This document shows, piece by piece, positions 1-7,458 of a stretch of DNA of 53,051 bases. Numbering within the stretch: position 1 is the stretch's first letter; each line of letters begins with the position of its first letter. Position numbers and translations under genes: made by a program. Under the pieces are notes generated by a model. It was not told where the DNA came from and made no database searches. It saw only the letters and a program-made list of their open reading frames with translations. This stretch comes from Halopiger aswanensis (GTDB lineage Archaea > Halobacteriota > Halobacteria > Halobacteriales > Natrialbaceae): contig NZ_RAPO01000008.1 of the NCBI RefSeq assembly GCF_003610195.1, positions 1,963-55,013 on the forward strand. Reading direction: 5' to 3'.

Positions 1-297
1 GAGTGTGTTCCCCTGTCCATCTCTGTCTCTGCCGATCTCGGTCGACAGTCCGCGATCGTGTCGCCCTGCAGTGAGTGGGGCACCCGTTCGACGCTGGCTC
101 GAGTCTTCATCCGAGGCGAACCATCCGGGGCCATGGTCGAGCTGGTTTTCGTCGACGATCAAGCCACACTCTCGACAGTGTGTTTCGCGGTTCGCTGTGA
201 TCAGTGTGCCACTGCACTCGGGACACGACAGTGTCGATTGCAACTGTTGCGATGCATCTCGAGTGGAGCAACTGCTGACGGTCTGATCTGTAGCCAT
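1..297 (-). CDS. tfb: Transcription initiation factor IIB (TFB), N-terminal part, cut by window edge
   Basis: Reading the reverse strand from ATG at 297 gives 99 residues that run off the left edge without a stop. A zinc ribbon is visible: CPEC at residues 25-28 and CREC at 41-44. It is followed by a B-finger-like segment with WFASDED at 59-65, QRRTGAPLTAGRHDRGLST at about 69-87 and the IGRDRDGQG region. This is the typical start of archaeal TFB, which bridges TBP-bound promoter DNA and RNA polymerase. The cyclin-fold core lies outside the window. A second ATG at 300 is directly adjacent, so the start is uncertain by one codon. Haloarchaea carry several TFB paralogues, so this may be an accessory one. 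It matters because a divergent TBP lies further along the same window. Confidence 0.9.
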   Translation of the reverse strand, partial: MATDQTVSSCSTRDASQQLQSTLSCPECSGTLITANRETHCRECGLIVDENQLDHGPGWFASDEDSSQRRTGAPLTAGRHDRGLSTEIGRDRDGQGNTL

Positions 298-431
298 CAT
301 TTCTCCGACGAGGCATCTGACTGGTCGCCCCGTCACCCCACCTCGGGGTAACAAACCGCCTCAAGGGTACTACTGATGTGACTGTTTGCGGAACCCACTT
401 GAAGGCAAAACTCGGGCTGTAGCTGGTTCGT

Positions 432-941
432 CTATCCAATAACGGAAGCAGATGAATCGAATCCAAGGGGGGTATTATCATTCCACTCGACAGCGTGGAC
501 GGCATTGGGGAACTCTCCTAATCGTTGTTCGATAACATCGAGTGGATGTGAGTCGATGAACCGGGCTGGCTGATGATCAATAGCTGAGGATCCCTTATTT
601 ACCTGTAAATGAACTTGTCCGAGATCGGTGTGCATATCGTCTTGGTGCCAGCCAACTAGTAGACTTCGTTCGGGCTCGATCCAGTTGAACCAGTAGTGCT
701 CATATGGGTCACTTGTCTGGATCTGGAATCCGATTTCGATTCGAGCCGTCGTTGTAGGGTATGTCTCGTCGTCGAGGAATTGACGTGGGTCCACCTCTCC
801 GACAACGCGATATGAACCTGCCTCGCGTGGCTCGGCCCGCCGCCGTCGAACGTTGTCGAGTTCGGCAGTGAGTCGATTTTGGATACGGTCATGCAGGCGC
901 TTGTTCTGCAAGTTAGCCCGGTTAGCGAGAAAAACGACCAT
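432..941 (-). CDS. Haloarchaeal hypothetical protein paired with HTH gene
   Basis: A 169-residue acidic protein whose start overlaps the stop of the upstream HTH gene by one base (TAATG at 939-943), so the two are one operon and probably translationally coupled. The centre carries an aromatic and histidine-rich stretch (HYWFNWIEPER, then GWHQDD and LGQVHLQV) that may be a small globular domain. I do not recognise a named family and no catalytic motif is clear. The layout of an HTH gene followed by a small partner resembles haloarchaeal toxin-antitoxin-like pairs, but that is inference from organisation only. Confidence 0.7.
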   Translation of the reverse strand: MVVFLANRANLQNKRLHDRIQNRLTAELDNVRRRRAEPREAGSYRVVGEVDPRQFLDDETYPTTTARIEIGFQIQTSDPYEHYWFNWIEPERSLLVGWHQDDMHTDLGQVHLQVNKGSSAIDHQPARFIDSHPLDVIEQRLGEFPNAVHAVEWNDNTPLGFDSSASVIG

Positions 942-1480
942 TAGGCGAATGTCGAGTGAGAGCTATTTTCGGGTGAGGAAAGGCCAACAACGTCATCGTA
1001 TAACTGGAGAGCGTGCTTTACGAGCCTGAGTTCCGTGTTGATTGCTTCCCAGGTTTCGACGACGTTGCGACGCTCACGAAGCTCCGCAGCCGATAGATCT
1101 TCCCCAGCGAGTTGTTCCCGAAACTCTGTGAGTGAACTGACGTCGTATTCTGCAGCCAACTCCTCTTGTTCCGTCTTCAACTCTGTAAGCTGGCTCTCGA
1201 GCTCGTCGCGCGAATACTCATTGATCAGGTCAGTTACTTCGTCGAAGAGCATTCGAACAGGGTTCAAGTCGTACGCTTTCGTCCCATCAATCGTCGTTTC
1301 TCTGACCCAGTCGTCACTCTGCAGTCGCTGGAGTTCATCATCCGCTGTCGTGCGAGAGACATCTGCTCGGTCGGCAATCTCTTGGACTGGTGCTGGTTTG
1401 TCAAGTAACTCTACGACATGGCGGACGCGTTCACGTCCGCTCATGCTGTCTGTCCACGATCGCTGATCTGAGTCACCCAT
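941..1480 (-). CDS. Winged-helix/HTH regulator with coiled coil
   Basis: About 179 residues from the ATG at 1480 (MGDSDQRSW); an upstream in-frame start at 1510 is possible but less likely. The N-terminal third is a helix-turn-helix: VQEIADRADVSRTTADDELQ, followed by a wing-like WVRETTIDGTKAYDLNP. The rest is heptad-rich, with charged repeats such as LESQLTELKTEQEELAAEYD, pointing to a coiled-coil dimerisation region. It resembles the haloarchaeal MarR/ArsR-like proteins that sit in two-gene units. It probably binds DNA and controls itself and the 169-residue gene that follows with a one-base overlap. Direct targets are unknown. Confidence 0.75.
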   Translation of the reverse strand: MGDSDQRSWTDSMSGRERVRHVVELLDKPAPVQEIADRADVSRTTADDELQRLQSDDWVRETTIDGTKAYDLNPVRMLFDEVTDLINEYSRDELESQLTELKTEQEELAAEYDVSSLTEFREQLAGEDLSAAELRERRNVVETWEAINTELRLVKHALQLYDDVVGLSSPENSSHSTFA

Positions 1481-1632
1481 TCGTACTCGCTCTTGGATCT
1501 GCAATCTCAAATAATTTGGCTCGAGTCAATTATTCAAACCGCGATTTCCGGAGAATCGTATCCTACGATGGATCAATTAGTTGTGGTGGCGTAGTATCGT
1601 AGCTGAGTGCACCGTCAAAATCTTCGAGAGTC

Positions 1633-2196
1633 TCATCGTTGGAAGGTCCCATCTGGACTGGGAACGAGTCCAGTCCGAATTTCGAGGTCAACACGGCGCA
1701 GATGCTTACAGCCGCCGTCTGGCTGGCGCTGTTCGAAATCAGGGCAGGTACACGTCTCTTCCTCGATGTCGATCTTGTACGTGCTCTCGCTTTCGCTAAT
1801 GACCTTGTAGATCGGCCCCGGCTGAGCGAAGTGGACGTCGATATCTTCGGTGAGTGCACGGCGGGTTCGTGGCTCGTCAATCGAGTAGCCGCCGGCCTCG
1901 AGTGGGGTTTGGGGCTGCGGTTCCTCACAGGCGATCGTGAACTCGTCACGATGGTTGCGCTCGTGGCCGCAGTTCTTGCAGCGCCAGTAACGGGTCCGAT
2001 ACTCGTAGCTGTCTGTAAGATCGATGTCGTAGGGTGATGGTGCTTTGCCGGGGAGCCACTCGTCGATCGCGACGAGTTCGTGTCCGTTTAGACGGGCGGT
2101 ATCACCTGGGTAGTGCTGGGAACGGTCGTTTGTAAATTCGTCGTCAGTCGAACGCTCTCGATGCGTCTCACTCTGAATCGGTCGGTCAGTACTCAT
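1633..2196 (-). CDS. SWIM zinc-finger domain protein, full copy
   Basis: A 187-residue protein with two metal-binding regions. Around residues 75-83 is a CKNCGHERNH knuckle. Near the C-terminus is a SWIM motif of the form CxC-xn-CxH, seen as CTCPDF followed by GGCKHLRRVDLEIRTG. SWIM domains occur in DNA-binding or protein-binding proteins, and small versions are common on haloarchaeal plasmids and islands. The first about 110 residues are nearly repeated in a truncated copy at 3140-3487. Just after the stop, a second frame (1563-1640) also reads as plausible protein, so a late frameshift cannot be excluded. Precise function is unknown. Confidence 0.8.
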   Translation of the reverse strand: MSTDRPIQSETHRERSTDDEFTNDRSQHYPGDTARLNGHELVAIDEWLPGKAPSPYDIDLTDSYEYRTRYWRCKNCGHERNHRDEFTIACEEPQPQTPLEAGGYSIDEPRTRRALTEDIDVHFAQPGPIYKVISESESTYKIDIEEETCTCPDFEQRQPDGGCKHLRRVDLEIRTGLVPSPDGTFQR

Positions 2197-2255
2197 CGAT
2201 GATCTCGAGGCGGACGAACTCGCGCCTCACGCCTCCTGGCGCCCAAAAACCCTCA
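1865..2255. repeat. Direct repeat copy A (SWIM gene 5' part plus upstream hairpin)
   Basis: This segment matches 3156-3546 with a constant offset of 1291 bases and only scattered differences. It covers the first two thirds of the SWIM gene and about 60 bases upstream, including a GCGCC/GGCGC stem near 2228-2250 on the minus strand. Recombination between the copies would delete about 1.29 kb including the toxin-antitoxin pair. Confidence 0.85.
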
Positions 2256-2451
2256 TTCGGGGTCGGCAGAGAATTAGAATTCAGATGTATTCTCGAGCGA
2301 TCAGAGCGTAACGGGTACCTCCTGCAGTTATCATCCTCTCCGAGCTGTTGAAGGAGAACGGAGTACTCGTCCAAGAGGAATGTCGCATACCATCCCGCCG
2401 AAGAGGCTACTTGGCGTGCATGGAACGTAGATGAAGCGCCGAATACGGATA

Positions 2452-2745
2452 TTAGAACCCGTATCTTTTGTGAGCGTCGTCGATGTCCATGATATCGACT
2501 ATACGGACTTCCTGTTCGTCATCTAGGACATCGTAAAAAGCGGTATGGGTCCGACCGATGTGAAGGCGATAGATTTCCTCACCGTCAACCACAATCTTCT
2601 CTTTATCGCCAGACCCGGACCCAGGCCGGGGATACGGGTCGTCCTCTAACTTCTGTAAATTTTCTTTTACAATACGAGTACTCTTCTCGCTAAGTGCAGC
2701 GACGTACTCGCGGGCTTCGTCCGCGAGCAGAACATCATAGCTCAT
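2452..2745 (-). CDS. RelE/ParE-type toxin
   Basis: A 97-residue basic and acidic mixed protein starting MSYDVLLADEAREYVAAL, the usual beginning of RelE/ParE toxins (YDV, then a helical segment LSEKSTRIVKENLQKL). The core strand has DGEEIYRLHIGRTHTAFYDV and the end has VRIVDIMDIDDAHKRYGF, matching the R-x-Y-R fold pattern of the family. RelE homologues cleave mRNA on the ribosome; ParE homologues inhibit gyrase. This one looks closer to RelE by its C-terminal part. It overlaps the antitoxin stop by 11 bases, so the two genes are coupled. ATG at 2745 is preferred over the TTG one codon upstream. Confidence 0.88.
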   Translation of the reverse strand: MSYDVLLADEAREYVAALSEKSTRIVKENLQKLEDDPYPRPGSGSGDKEKIVVDGEEIYRLHIGRTHTAFYDVLDDEQEVRIVDIMDIDDAHKRYGF

Positions 2746-2932
2746 CAAGCGACGTCAGCTCCTCGCTGTCGGCTTCGCGGACCTCGCGCGTTCGTTCGGC
2801 AAGCTGCTGCCGCTGACGCTCTTGGATCAACTCTGCGAGAAGCTCGTCGTAGGTCTCGCCTGCGTCTTTGAGTTCGTTCAGTTCGTGCCATCGTTCTTCC
2901 GTAACTGGGATTCGTTTGTTTGCGTTCGACAT
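2735..2932 (-). CDS. Antitoxin, VapB/RHH-like small protein
   Basis: A 65-residue protein starting MSNANKRIPVTEERWHELNE, with GETYDELLAELIQER in the middle and an acidic C-terminus (READSEELTSLDEL). The N-terminal strand plus two helices fits a ribbon-helix-helix-type DNA-binding antitoxin, and the acidic tail would wrap the toxin. The gene lies immediately upstream of the RelE-like toxin with an overlapping stop and start. An in-frame extension to 3052 exists, but its sequence (PSPRITGSPDNG) is not antitoxin-like, so the ATG at 2932 is chosen. AT-rich repeats (TTGTAAGCGTTGTAAATATT on the minus strand, around 3090) could be a promoter or operator. Confidence 0.82.
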   Translation of the reverse strand: MSNANKRIPVTEERWHELNELKDAGETYDELLAELIQERQRQQLAERTREVREADSEELTSLDEL

Positions 2933-3139
2933 GGCGTTGAGGTGCTTCTTGTGTCGGAGGTTCATCCCCGGTTTAGCAGACGTGAACCCATTATCCGGTG
3001 AGCCTGTTATCCGGGGAGAGGGACGGGCTCCTTTTCTGACGTCCGGTGCCACCCGCTCGCCATTATTCAGAGCGCGTGTGCAATATTTACAACGCTTACA
3101 ACGTAAATGCTTCGCCTAGTCGAGGTAGCTCACGTCGCC

Positions 3140-3487
3140 TCATACTGACGGCCACGTTCGTGGCTCATCGATCGAGTAGCCGCCGGCCTCGAGGGGAGTT
3201 GCTGGTTGTGGTTCCTCACAATGGGTCGTGAACTCGTCGCGATGGTTACGCTCGTGGCCGCACTTCCTGCAGCGCCAGTACCGGGTCCGATACTCGTAGC
3301 TATCCGTGAGATCGATGTCGTAGGGTGACGGCGCTTTGCCAGGGAGCCACTCGTCGATCGCGACGAGTTCGTGTCCGTTCAGGCGGGCGGTATCACCTGG
3401 GTAGTGCTGGGAACGGTCGTTTGTGAATTCGTCGTCAGTCGAACGCCCTCGATGCGTCTCACTCTGAATCGGTCGGTCAGTACTCAT
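3140..3487 (-). pseudogene. Truncated second copy of the SWIM zinc-finger gene
   Basis: The 115-residue reading frame starts with the same residues as the 1633-2196 gene and matches it nearly throughout until about residue 111 (SIDEPRT), then breaks off into WPSV and a stop. The CxxCGHERNH knuckle is present (CRKCGHERNH) but the SWIM motif is lost. The duplication and truncation suggest a recombination remnant rather than a working gene, although a shortened protein could still be made. Confidence 0.8.
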
Positions 3488-3546
3488 CGATGATCTCGAG
3501 GCGGCCGGAGTCGCGCCTCACGCCTCTTGGCGCACAAAAAACGATT
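3156..3546. repeat. Direct repeat copy B
   Basis: Partner of 1865-2255. Similarity continues through the start codon into the upstream hairpin and the run of A residues (GCGCACAAAAAA on the plus strand). Confidence 0.85.
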
Positions 3547-3870
3547 CGCGGAGTCTACAGGCGGGGTAGGCCGAGCGCCTCGAGGCGTGACCCCAAGACG
3601 GTTCACTCTTGAGGACCTAGAAGAAGACTTGCCGGCGGAACTCTGCTGTCACGTGTTACCGATCGGCGATAGCCACCATCACTCGTACTGTCTGCTGTCG
3701 CTCAGTTACGTCGACGTCAACGAGATGGTTTCTAAGAACGAGCGACGAAGTACGGACTCGAATACGAAATCGAAGCTCTGTTCCGGTACCTCGAGACACA
3801 TGCCGAGAACGATGACGACTGTCTCTCCGAGTAAGACAAATTCTACAAGGTGGATCTTCCACAATGAGAA
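3527..3870 (+). pseudogene. Degenerate gene remnant with frameshift
   Basis: No intact gene is seen, but two frames read as normal protein. One gives AHKKRFAESTGG at the start and VNEMVSKNER near 3720-3745; the other, from 3742, gives ATKYGLEYEIEALFRYLETH and AENDDDCLSE before a stop. The switch between frames near 3740 suggests a frameshifted remnant. Family is not recognised. The first 60 bases also resemble 11270-11353. Confidence 0.45.
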
Positions 3871-3989
3871 TGACGGAGTAATCTAGCGACTTTTCTCCTA
3901 CTTAATTAACCAGTAGACACGTGACTCTCGTCACACGAATTATAGATGCTGATCACAGACCGTTGACTATTTCGAGCTCTAACAAGATC

Positions 3990-4414
3990 ATATATCCACG
4001 AGATCCGGGACTTTTCCAAACCTCGGGCAGTCTCGTCGTACAACTGGTCGGCAGCCGATCGAATCCACCACCGGAGCGATCGCGTACTCATGATCTCGAC
4101 GAGCGACGAGTTGGTCGGTGCGTCGCGCACGCCGTCGACCGTCCGGATAGTCGTCACGAGATCGCGCGAGACGGGCGTCTCTCAGAACTTGGAACCTTCT
4201 CGTGCTAGACGCGGAGCATTGTCCCGGCGTCAGTATCGACGATGTCCTCCGGCGCAACGTCGAGGACTTCGTGTGAGCGGAGCCTGCATCGTGCTCCGAG
4301 CGCGAACGCGATCCGTTGTTTGGTGTCGTCGGCCGCTTCGAGCAACTGTCCTACTTCGTTCTGGCTGAGTCAGACCTTCATGTCGTCGCGGTTCTCGTGC
4401 TGTTGCAGATTCAT
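3990..4414 (-). pseudogene. Decayed tyrosine recombinase (XerC/D-like integrase)
   Basis: On the minus strand from ATG 4414 the sequence reads MNLQQHENRDDMKV, a TGA, then LSQNEVGQLLEAADDTKQ, RIAFALGARC and RSHEVLDVAPEDIVDTDAG. After further frame changes it continues VTTIRTVDGVRDAP and STRSLRWWIRSAADQLYDET. This is the core of a haloarchaeal phage-type integrase, including the first catalytic Arg region (GARC-x-RSHE). The window lacks a readable HxLRR and catalytic Tyr, so the gene ends early as well as being frameshifted. It marks a former integrative element; no tRNA attachment site was seen nearby. Confidence 0.8.
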
Positions 4415-4537
4415 GCGTCCGGATTGCCTGCATTCCGGACAAAAACCGCCAGCAATCTAGTTCTGTCGGTGGTCCTCGAGGGGGAAATCGGGCCGATTCT
4501 GTCCGACTCTGTCTGTGTTCTCGCACACACCAATAGG

Positions 4538-5071
4538 CTACCCAGGATAAGCAACAAAGTCGTTAGGAAACTTTTCCTGGAGCAGATCAGCAGTGATCTT
4601 TTCAGCTCGCTCTGCACGTCGATATGTACGGAACCATCCTACCTGGAGTAACCTTACTGGCGGGTATACAGCTGTGAAATATGCACCATCATCAGCTGGT
4701 GAGTTGAGGTGCTCGTCAAGCCGTCGGACCAGATTTGAAGTTACACCGACATAGAGTACACGGCGGTACTCATCGATTCCAGTATATTCAGCGAGACTGT
4801 TTGAGGAAACACCTTGGAGCAATGCTGTTCCTGGAGAGGTTGGGGTACTCGAGCATTCTAACACGTATACAGCATCTGTGCGGAAACTCCCGTCAGCGAA
4901 TGGCAATGAAGTCATCACAAGGGTCGAAATCGATGTGTCATGCTTCAGAGGAAGAAATTGGTCAGTTCCCCAGTACGGATCACTCGGGACCTCGTCAACA
5001 ATTTCCTCCCGGACTTGATCTAGAAAATATTCTTGAGTCCCTTTGGTAATTGTCGCCTCTATACTGGACAT
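4538..5071 (-). CDS. GIY-YIG-like nuclease domain protein
   Basis: A 177-residue protein from ATG 5071 (MSSIEATITKG); an upstream ATG at 5086 is possible. The second half contains a GIY-YIG-type core: VYVLECSS, then RRVLYVGVTSNLVRRLDEHL, which has the YVG motif followed by the Arg-x3-Arg/His helix. Active GIY-YIG enzymes need Tyr, Arg and a later Glu; candidates are the YVG tyrosine, one of the Arg residues and the Glu in RAERAEKITAD. The N-terminal 80 residues have no recognised domain. The gene stands alone next to remnants, so it may be a homing-type or defence-associated nuclease. Assignment to the superfamily is fairly secure; its biological role is not. Confidence 0.72.
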   Translation of the reverse strand: MSSIEATITKGTQEYFLDQVREEIVDEVPSDPYWGTDQFLPLKHDTSISTLVMTSLPFADGSFRTDAVYVLECSSTPTSPGTALLQGVSSNSLAEYTGIDEYRRVLYVGVTSNLVRRLDEHLNSPADDGAYFTAVYPPVRLLQVGWFRTYRRAERAEKITADLLQEKFPNDFVAYPG

Positions 5072-5162
5072 CCTCGGATAGTGCATTACCTCTAAATATA
5101 GTCTAATATCAGATACATATTATGTATTCTGACCGAGGGATCCACGACTACCTCTGACCGCA

Positions 5163-5507
5163 CTATTCCACGTAGCCTTCGCGCATCTTTTTCTCGATAC
5201 GCTCCTCCGAGTAGTCACAAGCGTAGTCGTGGACGTCATCCATCACATGCTCGAACTCCTCGTCGTCAGCGTAGGTCTCCTCCCGCTTGATAACCCATCC
5301 CTCACCGCGTTCTCGGGAAAGATACCGAACGTGATCATCGGTAATGATGATGAGGTCCTCAGTGAATTCTCCCTCTCCCTGAATCGGTGTCTGCCAAGTT
5401 GGCGAAATTGCTCTCTGTACGCCATTGGCAGCGTCAATAGCCTCAACAACAGAATGACTGAGCGGTTCATCTGGAATTGACGAGATGATATCGGATCTAT
5501 CCGACAT
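5163..5507 (-). CDS. Small acidic haloarchaeal hypothetical protein
   Basis: A 114-residue acidic protein from ATG 5507 (MSDRSDIISSIPDEPL). An upstream TTG-type extension to 5576 exists but its composition is unlike the rest. The sequence holds a beta-rich centre (EDLIIITDDHVRYLSRERGEGWVI is preceded by GEGEFT) and a charged helical tail ending in KKMREGYVE. No metal-binding or catalytic motif is obvious and no neighbour gives a function. Confidence 0.6.
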   Translation of the reverse strand: MSDRSDIISSIPDEPLSHSVVEAIDAANGVQRAISPTWQTPIQGEGEFTEDLIIITDDHVRYLSRERGEGWVIKREETYADDEEFEHVMDDVHDYACDYSEERIEKKMREGYVE

Positions 5508-5677
5508 GTGATTCACATCGAACACCCAACCTATGAAGATTTCGTGTAGAAACCTAGAAAAGATCGCGGTGGACAAACATCGAAAGGGCCAGTCGTCGTC
5601 CTAGATGACACTGGACCCCGAAGCGGTAGTCTCGTCGCGCTTGACAGGAGAGTCTGACACCGGACAGTCAGTGTGGA

Positions 5678-5950
5678 TCAGAGATGATCACTAACGATAT
5701 CTCCTGTTTCTGTTAGTCCGTATATTCGATGATGAGGCTGATCTGGGGTTAAGCATTCTATTAGAGGGGGTTCTGTTGTTTTGAGATCTCTGAAATAGTT
5801 TGAAATAGTATCTCTTTGTATATCTAATTCCTCAGAAAGATCTGTAGCAGATGCTGGTTCTTCTTCCAGTAGTTCAATTATCTCAGATTTCCGGTCTGAC
5901 CGGCGAACTCTTGATACTAGATCCCATGGCACATTAGAATCCACTGACAT
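5678..5950 (-). CDS. Winged-helix DNA-binding protein
   Basis: A 90-residue protein almost entirely made of one winged helix: RKSEIIELLEEEPASATDLS, then EELDIQRDTISNYFRDLKTT as turn and recognition helix, and a wing with HHRIYGLTETGDIVSDHL. The size and layout fit haloarchaeal ArsR/MarR-like single-domain regulators. Base composition is AT-rich compared with neighbours. On the same strand, upstream, lie two tiny hydrophobic reading frames (5996-6055 and 6162-6242), which it might control. No effector-binding part is present. Confidence 0.75.
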   Translation of the reverse strand: MSVDSNVPWDLVSRVRRSDRKSEIIELLEEEPASATDLSEELDIQRDTISNYFRDLKTTEPPLIECLTPDQPHHRIYGLTETGDIVSDHL

Positions 5951-5995
5951 GAATTCGACTCCTTGCTGAAATCATAAAAATTCATCGAACCCCCG

Positions 5996-6055
5996 TTAAA
6001 GAGCAATAATAAGGCCAATTGGTAGCACCATAGGAACGCCAAGAGATTTCGCCAT
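5996..6055 (-). CDS. Possible 19-residue hydrophobic peptide
   Basis: From ATG 6055 the minus strand encodes 19 residues (MAKSLGVPMVLPIGLIIAL) and a TAA. It shares the core LPIGL with the peptide at 6162-6242. The pattern fits one membrane helix. The shared motif is the only support for coding. Confidence 0.4.
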   Translation of the reverse strand: MAKSLGVPMVLPIGLIIAL

Positions 6056-6122
6056 ATCAGATAAACTTAGAAATCTTTAAGGGTGGAGGGTGTTGTAGAT
6101 TGAATCGGTGAGACGCAGAGGT

Positions 6123-6143
6123 CCTGGCACTGGTTTTGCCAGG
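6123..6143 (-). terminator. Stem-loop after small hydrophobic ORF
   Basis: CCTGGCA and TGCCAGG pair across a 7-base loop. On the minus strand it follows the stop of the 26-residue reading frame by about 20 bases. It lacks a T-run directly after the stem, so it may be an RNA-stabilising hairpin instead. Confidence 0.4.
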
Positions 6144-6161
6144 TCCTAATTAATCGGGTAA

Positions 6162-6242
6162 TTAGAGGTTTTCATACCCCTCGAGGCCAATAGTTAGCCC
6201 CACAGTTAGCCCAATTGGAAGGGCAACTGAAGGCCGAACCAT
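6162..6242 (-). CDS. Possible 26-residue membrane peptide
   Basis: From ATG 6242 the minus strand reads MVRPSVALPIGLTVGLTIGL followed by EGYENL and TAA. The repeated GL spacing fits a single packed membrane helix. A TATA-like TTTATAAC lies at about 6271-6278, some 33 bases upstream of the ATG, which suits haloarchaeal promoters with very short leaders. The relationship with 5996-6055 and the promoter make coding plausible. Role is unknown; small membrane toxins have a similar look. Confidence 0.5.
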   Translation of the reverse strand: MVRPSVALPIGLTVGLTIGLEGYENL

Positions 6243-6551
6243 AAGATGGGATAGTAGGCCAATATTCTTGTTATAAAGAATATCTCCTTGATCCATTAGG
6301 CTGATTACTTGTCTACCGAACGTCAACTAATTGTTGATTGGTTTACTAGACTCTATTCTCTAAAATCTGGATGCAGCGCCATGCTCGACGAAATATCCTG
6401 ATTCTAAATCGATTCCAAGTCACTGTTTCATAACAGATGGTCTGATTCACACCAAGGAAAATACTTATATGACGGCCGTGCATACCAGCCTACCGGATGC
6501 GCTGACGGACCTCTGCGTCTCACCAACCAGGGTCCTTGCATCCTGATCGCA

Positions 6552-7172
6552 ATGTCCAGTCAGGACACAGAGAGACATGTGTACTCCCAGAAGCGGAGCA
6601 CGAGAAGCGTCGCTGAGCAAGTAGAGATTGCCCATGCGATGTGGGTGAACGGAATCGGACCCGATCATGATGGTCTGAAAGCCAACGAGATCGAAGACGA
6701 ACTCGAGCTGGACCTCGAGTACACCGCCAAGACGTCGCTCAAACACTTGGTGGACGTCAACATCGTCGAAGAGTTCACGCCATCTGGACCAAGCACACTG
6801 GTCATCGCGAGTTGGATGGACGGTGGGGACGGTGACGTCGTTAACGGTAACGTCACTGAGGCCGCCGAAGAGGGCTTGAGGGCCCTTGCAGATGAGGTTT
6901 CGACTGAGCCGTCGTCCGATGGAGAAGCCGCCGCGACAGACGGTGGAGGACTCTCGACTATCATCGCTGACGAGTTCGACCTCGTCATCGACAAGGTTGA
7001 GAACTTCCTCCGTACGACGGACCGGCCCGTCGACGTACTCAACCAGGCTGTTGAGGCTATCGAAGAGGCAGATGGCGTCGAGGTTGGTGAAGACTACGGT
7101 GAGATCGCCTTCATCAACATGCCTCATCGGTTCCGACTCACAGATCGAGCGGTCAGCCTCTACGAACAGTAG
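6552..7172 (+). CDS. Haloarchaeal hypothetical protein, N-terminal wHTH-like
   Basis: A 206-residue acidic protein. Residues about 18-75 resemble a winged helix: VAEQVEIAHAMWVNGIGPD, GLKANEIEDELELDLEYTAK, then a segment ending TLVIASWMDG. A Gly/Ala/Asp-rich linker follows (about 95-120), and a C-terminal region with EFDLVIDKVENFL and AVEAIEEADGV. GC-rich codon use is typical of the host, unlike the AT-rich DNA on both sides. The right arm of the inverted repeat at 6507-6524 lies in its promoter region, so it may be regulated through that site. Family unknown. Confidence 0.78.
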   Translation: MSSQDTERHVYSQKRSTRSVAEQVEIAHAMWVNGIGPDHDGLKANEIEDELELDLEYTAKTSLKHLVDVNIVEEFTPSGPSTLVIASWMDGGDGDVVNGNVTEAAEEGLRALADEVSTEPSSDGEAAATDGGGLSTIIADEFDLVIDKVENFLRTTDRPVDVLNQAVEAIEEADGVEVGEDYGEIAFINMPHRFRLTDRAVSLYEQ

Positions 7173-7458
7173 AGACTGTCCCCTCACCGCAGATTCATAT
7201 TTATGGCTGAATAGTACGATCAGCGGTCTATACCACTAACAGTGCTGTCTTCGATTTCTATTTTTGAGTCTACAGAACATGAAAAACTGGGAAACAGGCA
7301 TACGTACCAGCCGTATTCCAACTCAAAATGTCCTCGAGGACAGGCTTCGCGGACACATCTCGTCCGAATCTCATGCAATTCTTGAGCAGAAATACACTCC
7401 AGATTATATTGATCCCTGAACCTATAAGATACCTCAGCTGAAGAGGAGAATCTATAGA

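Larger units (their letters stand above)
6107..6524. repeat. 18-bp perfect inverted repeats bounding a 418-bp AT-rich segment
   Basis: GGTGAGACGCAGAGGTCC at 6107-6124 is the exact reverse complement of 6507-6524. The enclosed AT-rich segment holds a hairpin and a 26-residue reading frame. No matching target-site duplication was found in the flanks (GAATC on the left, AACCA on the right). The right arm lies about 30-45 bases before the start of the gene at 6552. Confidence 0.85.

Noticed and set aside
1563-1640. Protein-like frame after the SWIM stop (SNDETLEDFDGALSYDTTPP)
   Set aside because: The in-frame SWIM ending (LVPSPDGTFQR) is already a plausible C-terminus, so a frameshift is not needed.
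6465-7187. 240-residue frame antisense to the 6552 gene
   Set aside because: The plus frame has better residue composition and leader context.
7220-7430. Minus-strand frame with FRDQYNLECISAQELHEI and CPRGHFELEYGWYVCLF
   Set aside because: Residues look natural, but there is no in-frame ATG or GTG near the beginning and it runs into the HEPN gene start; could be a remnant, not listed as a gene.
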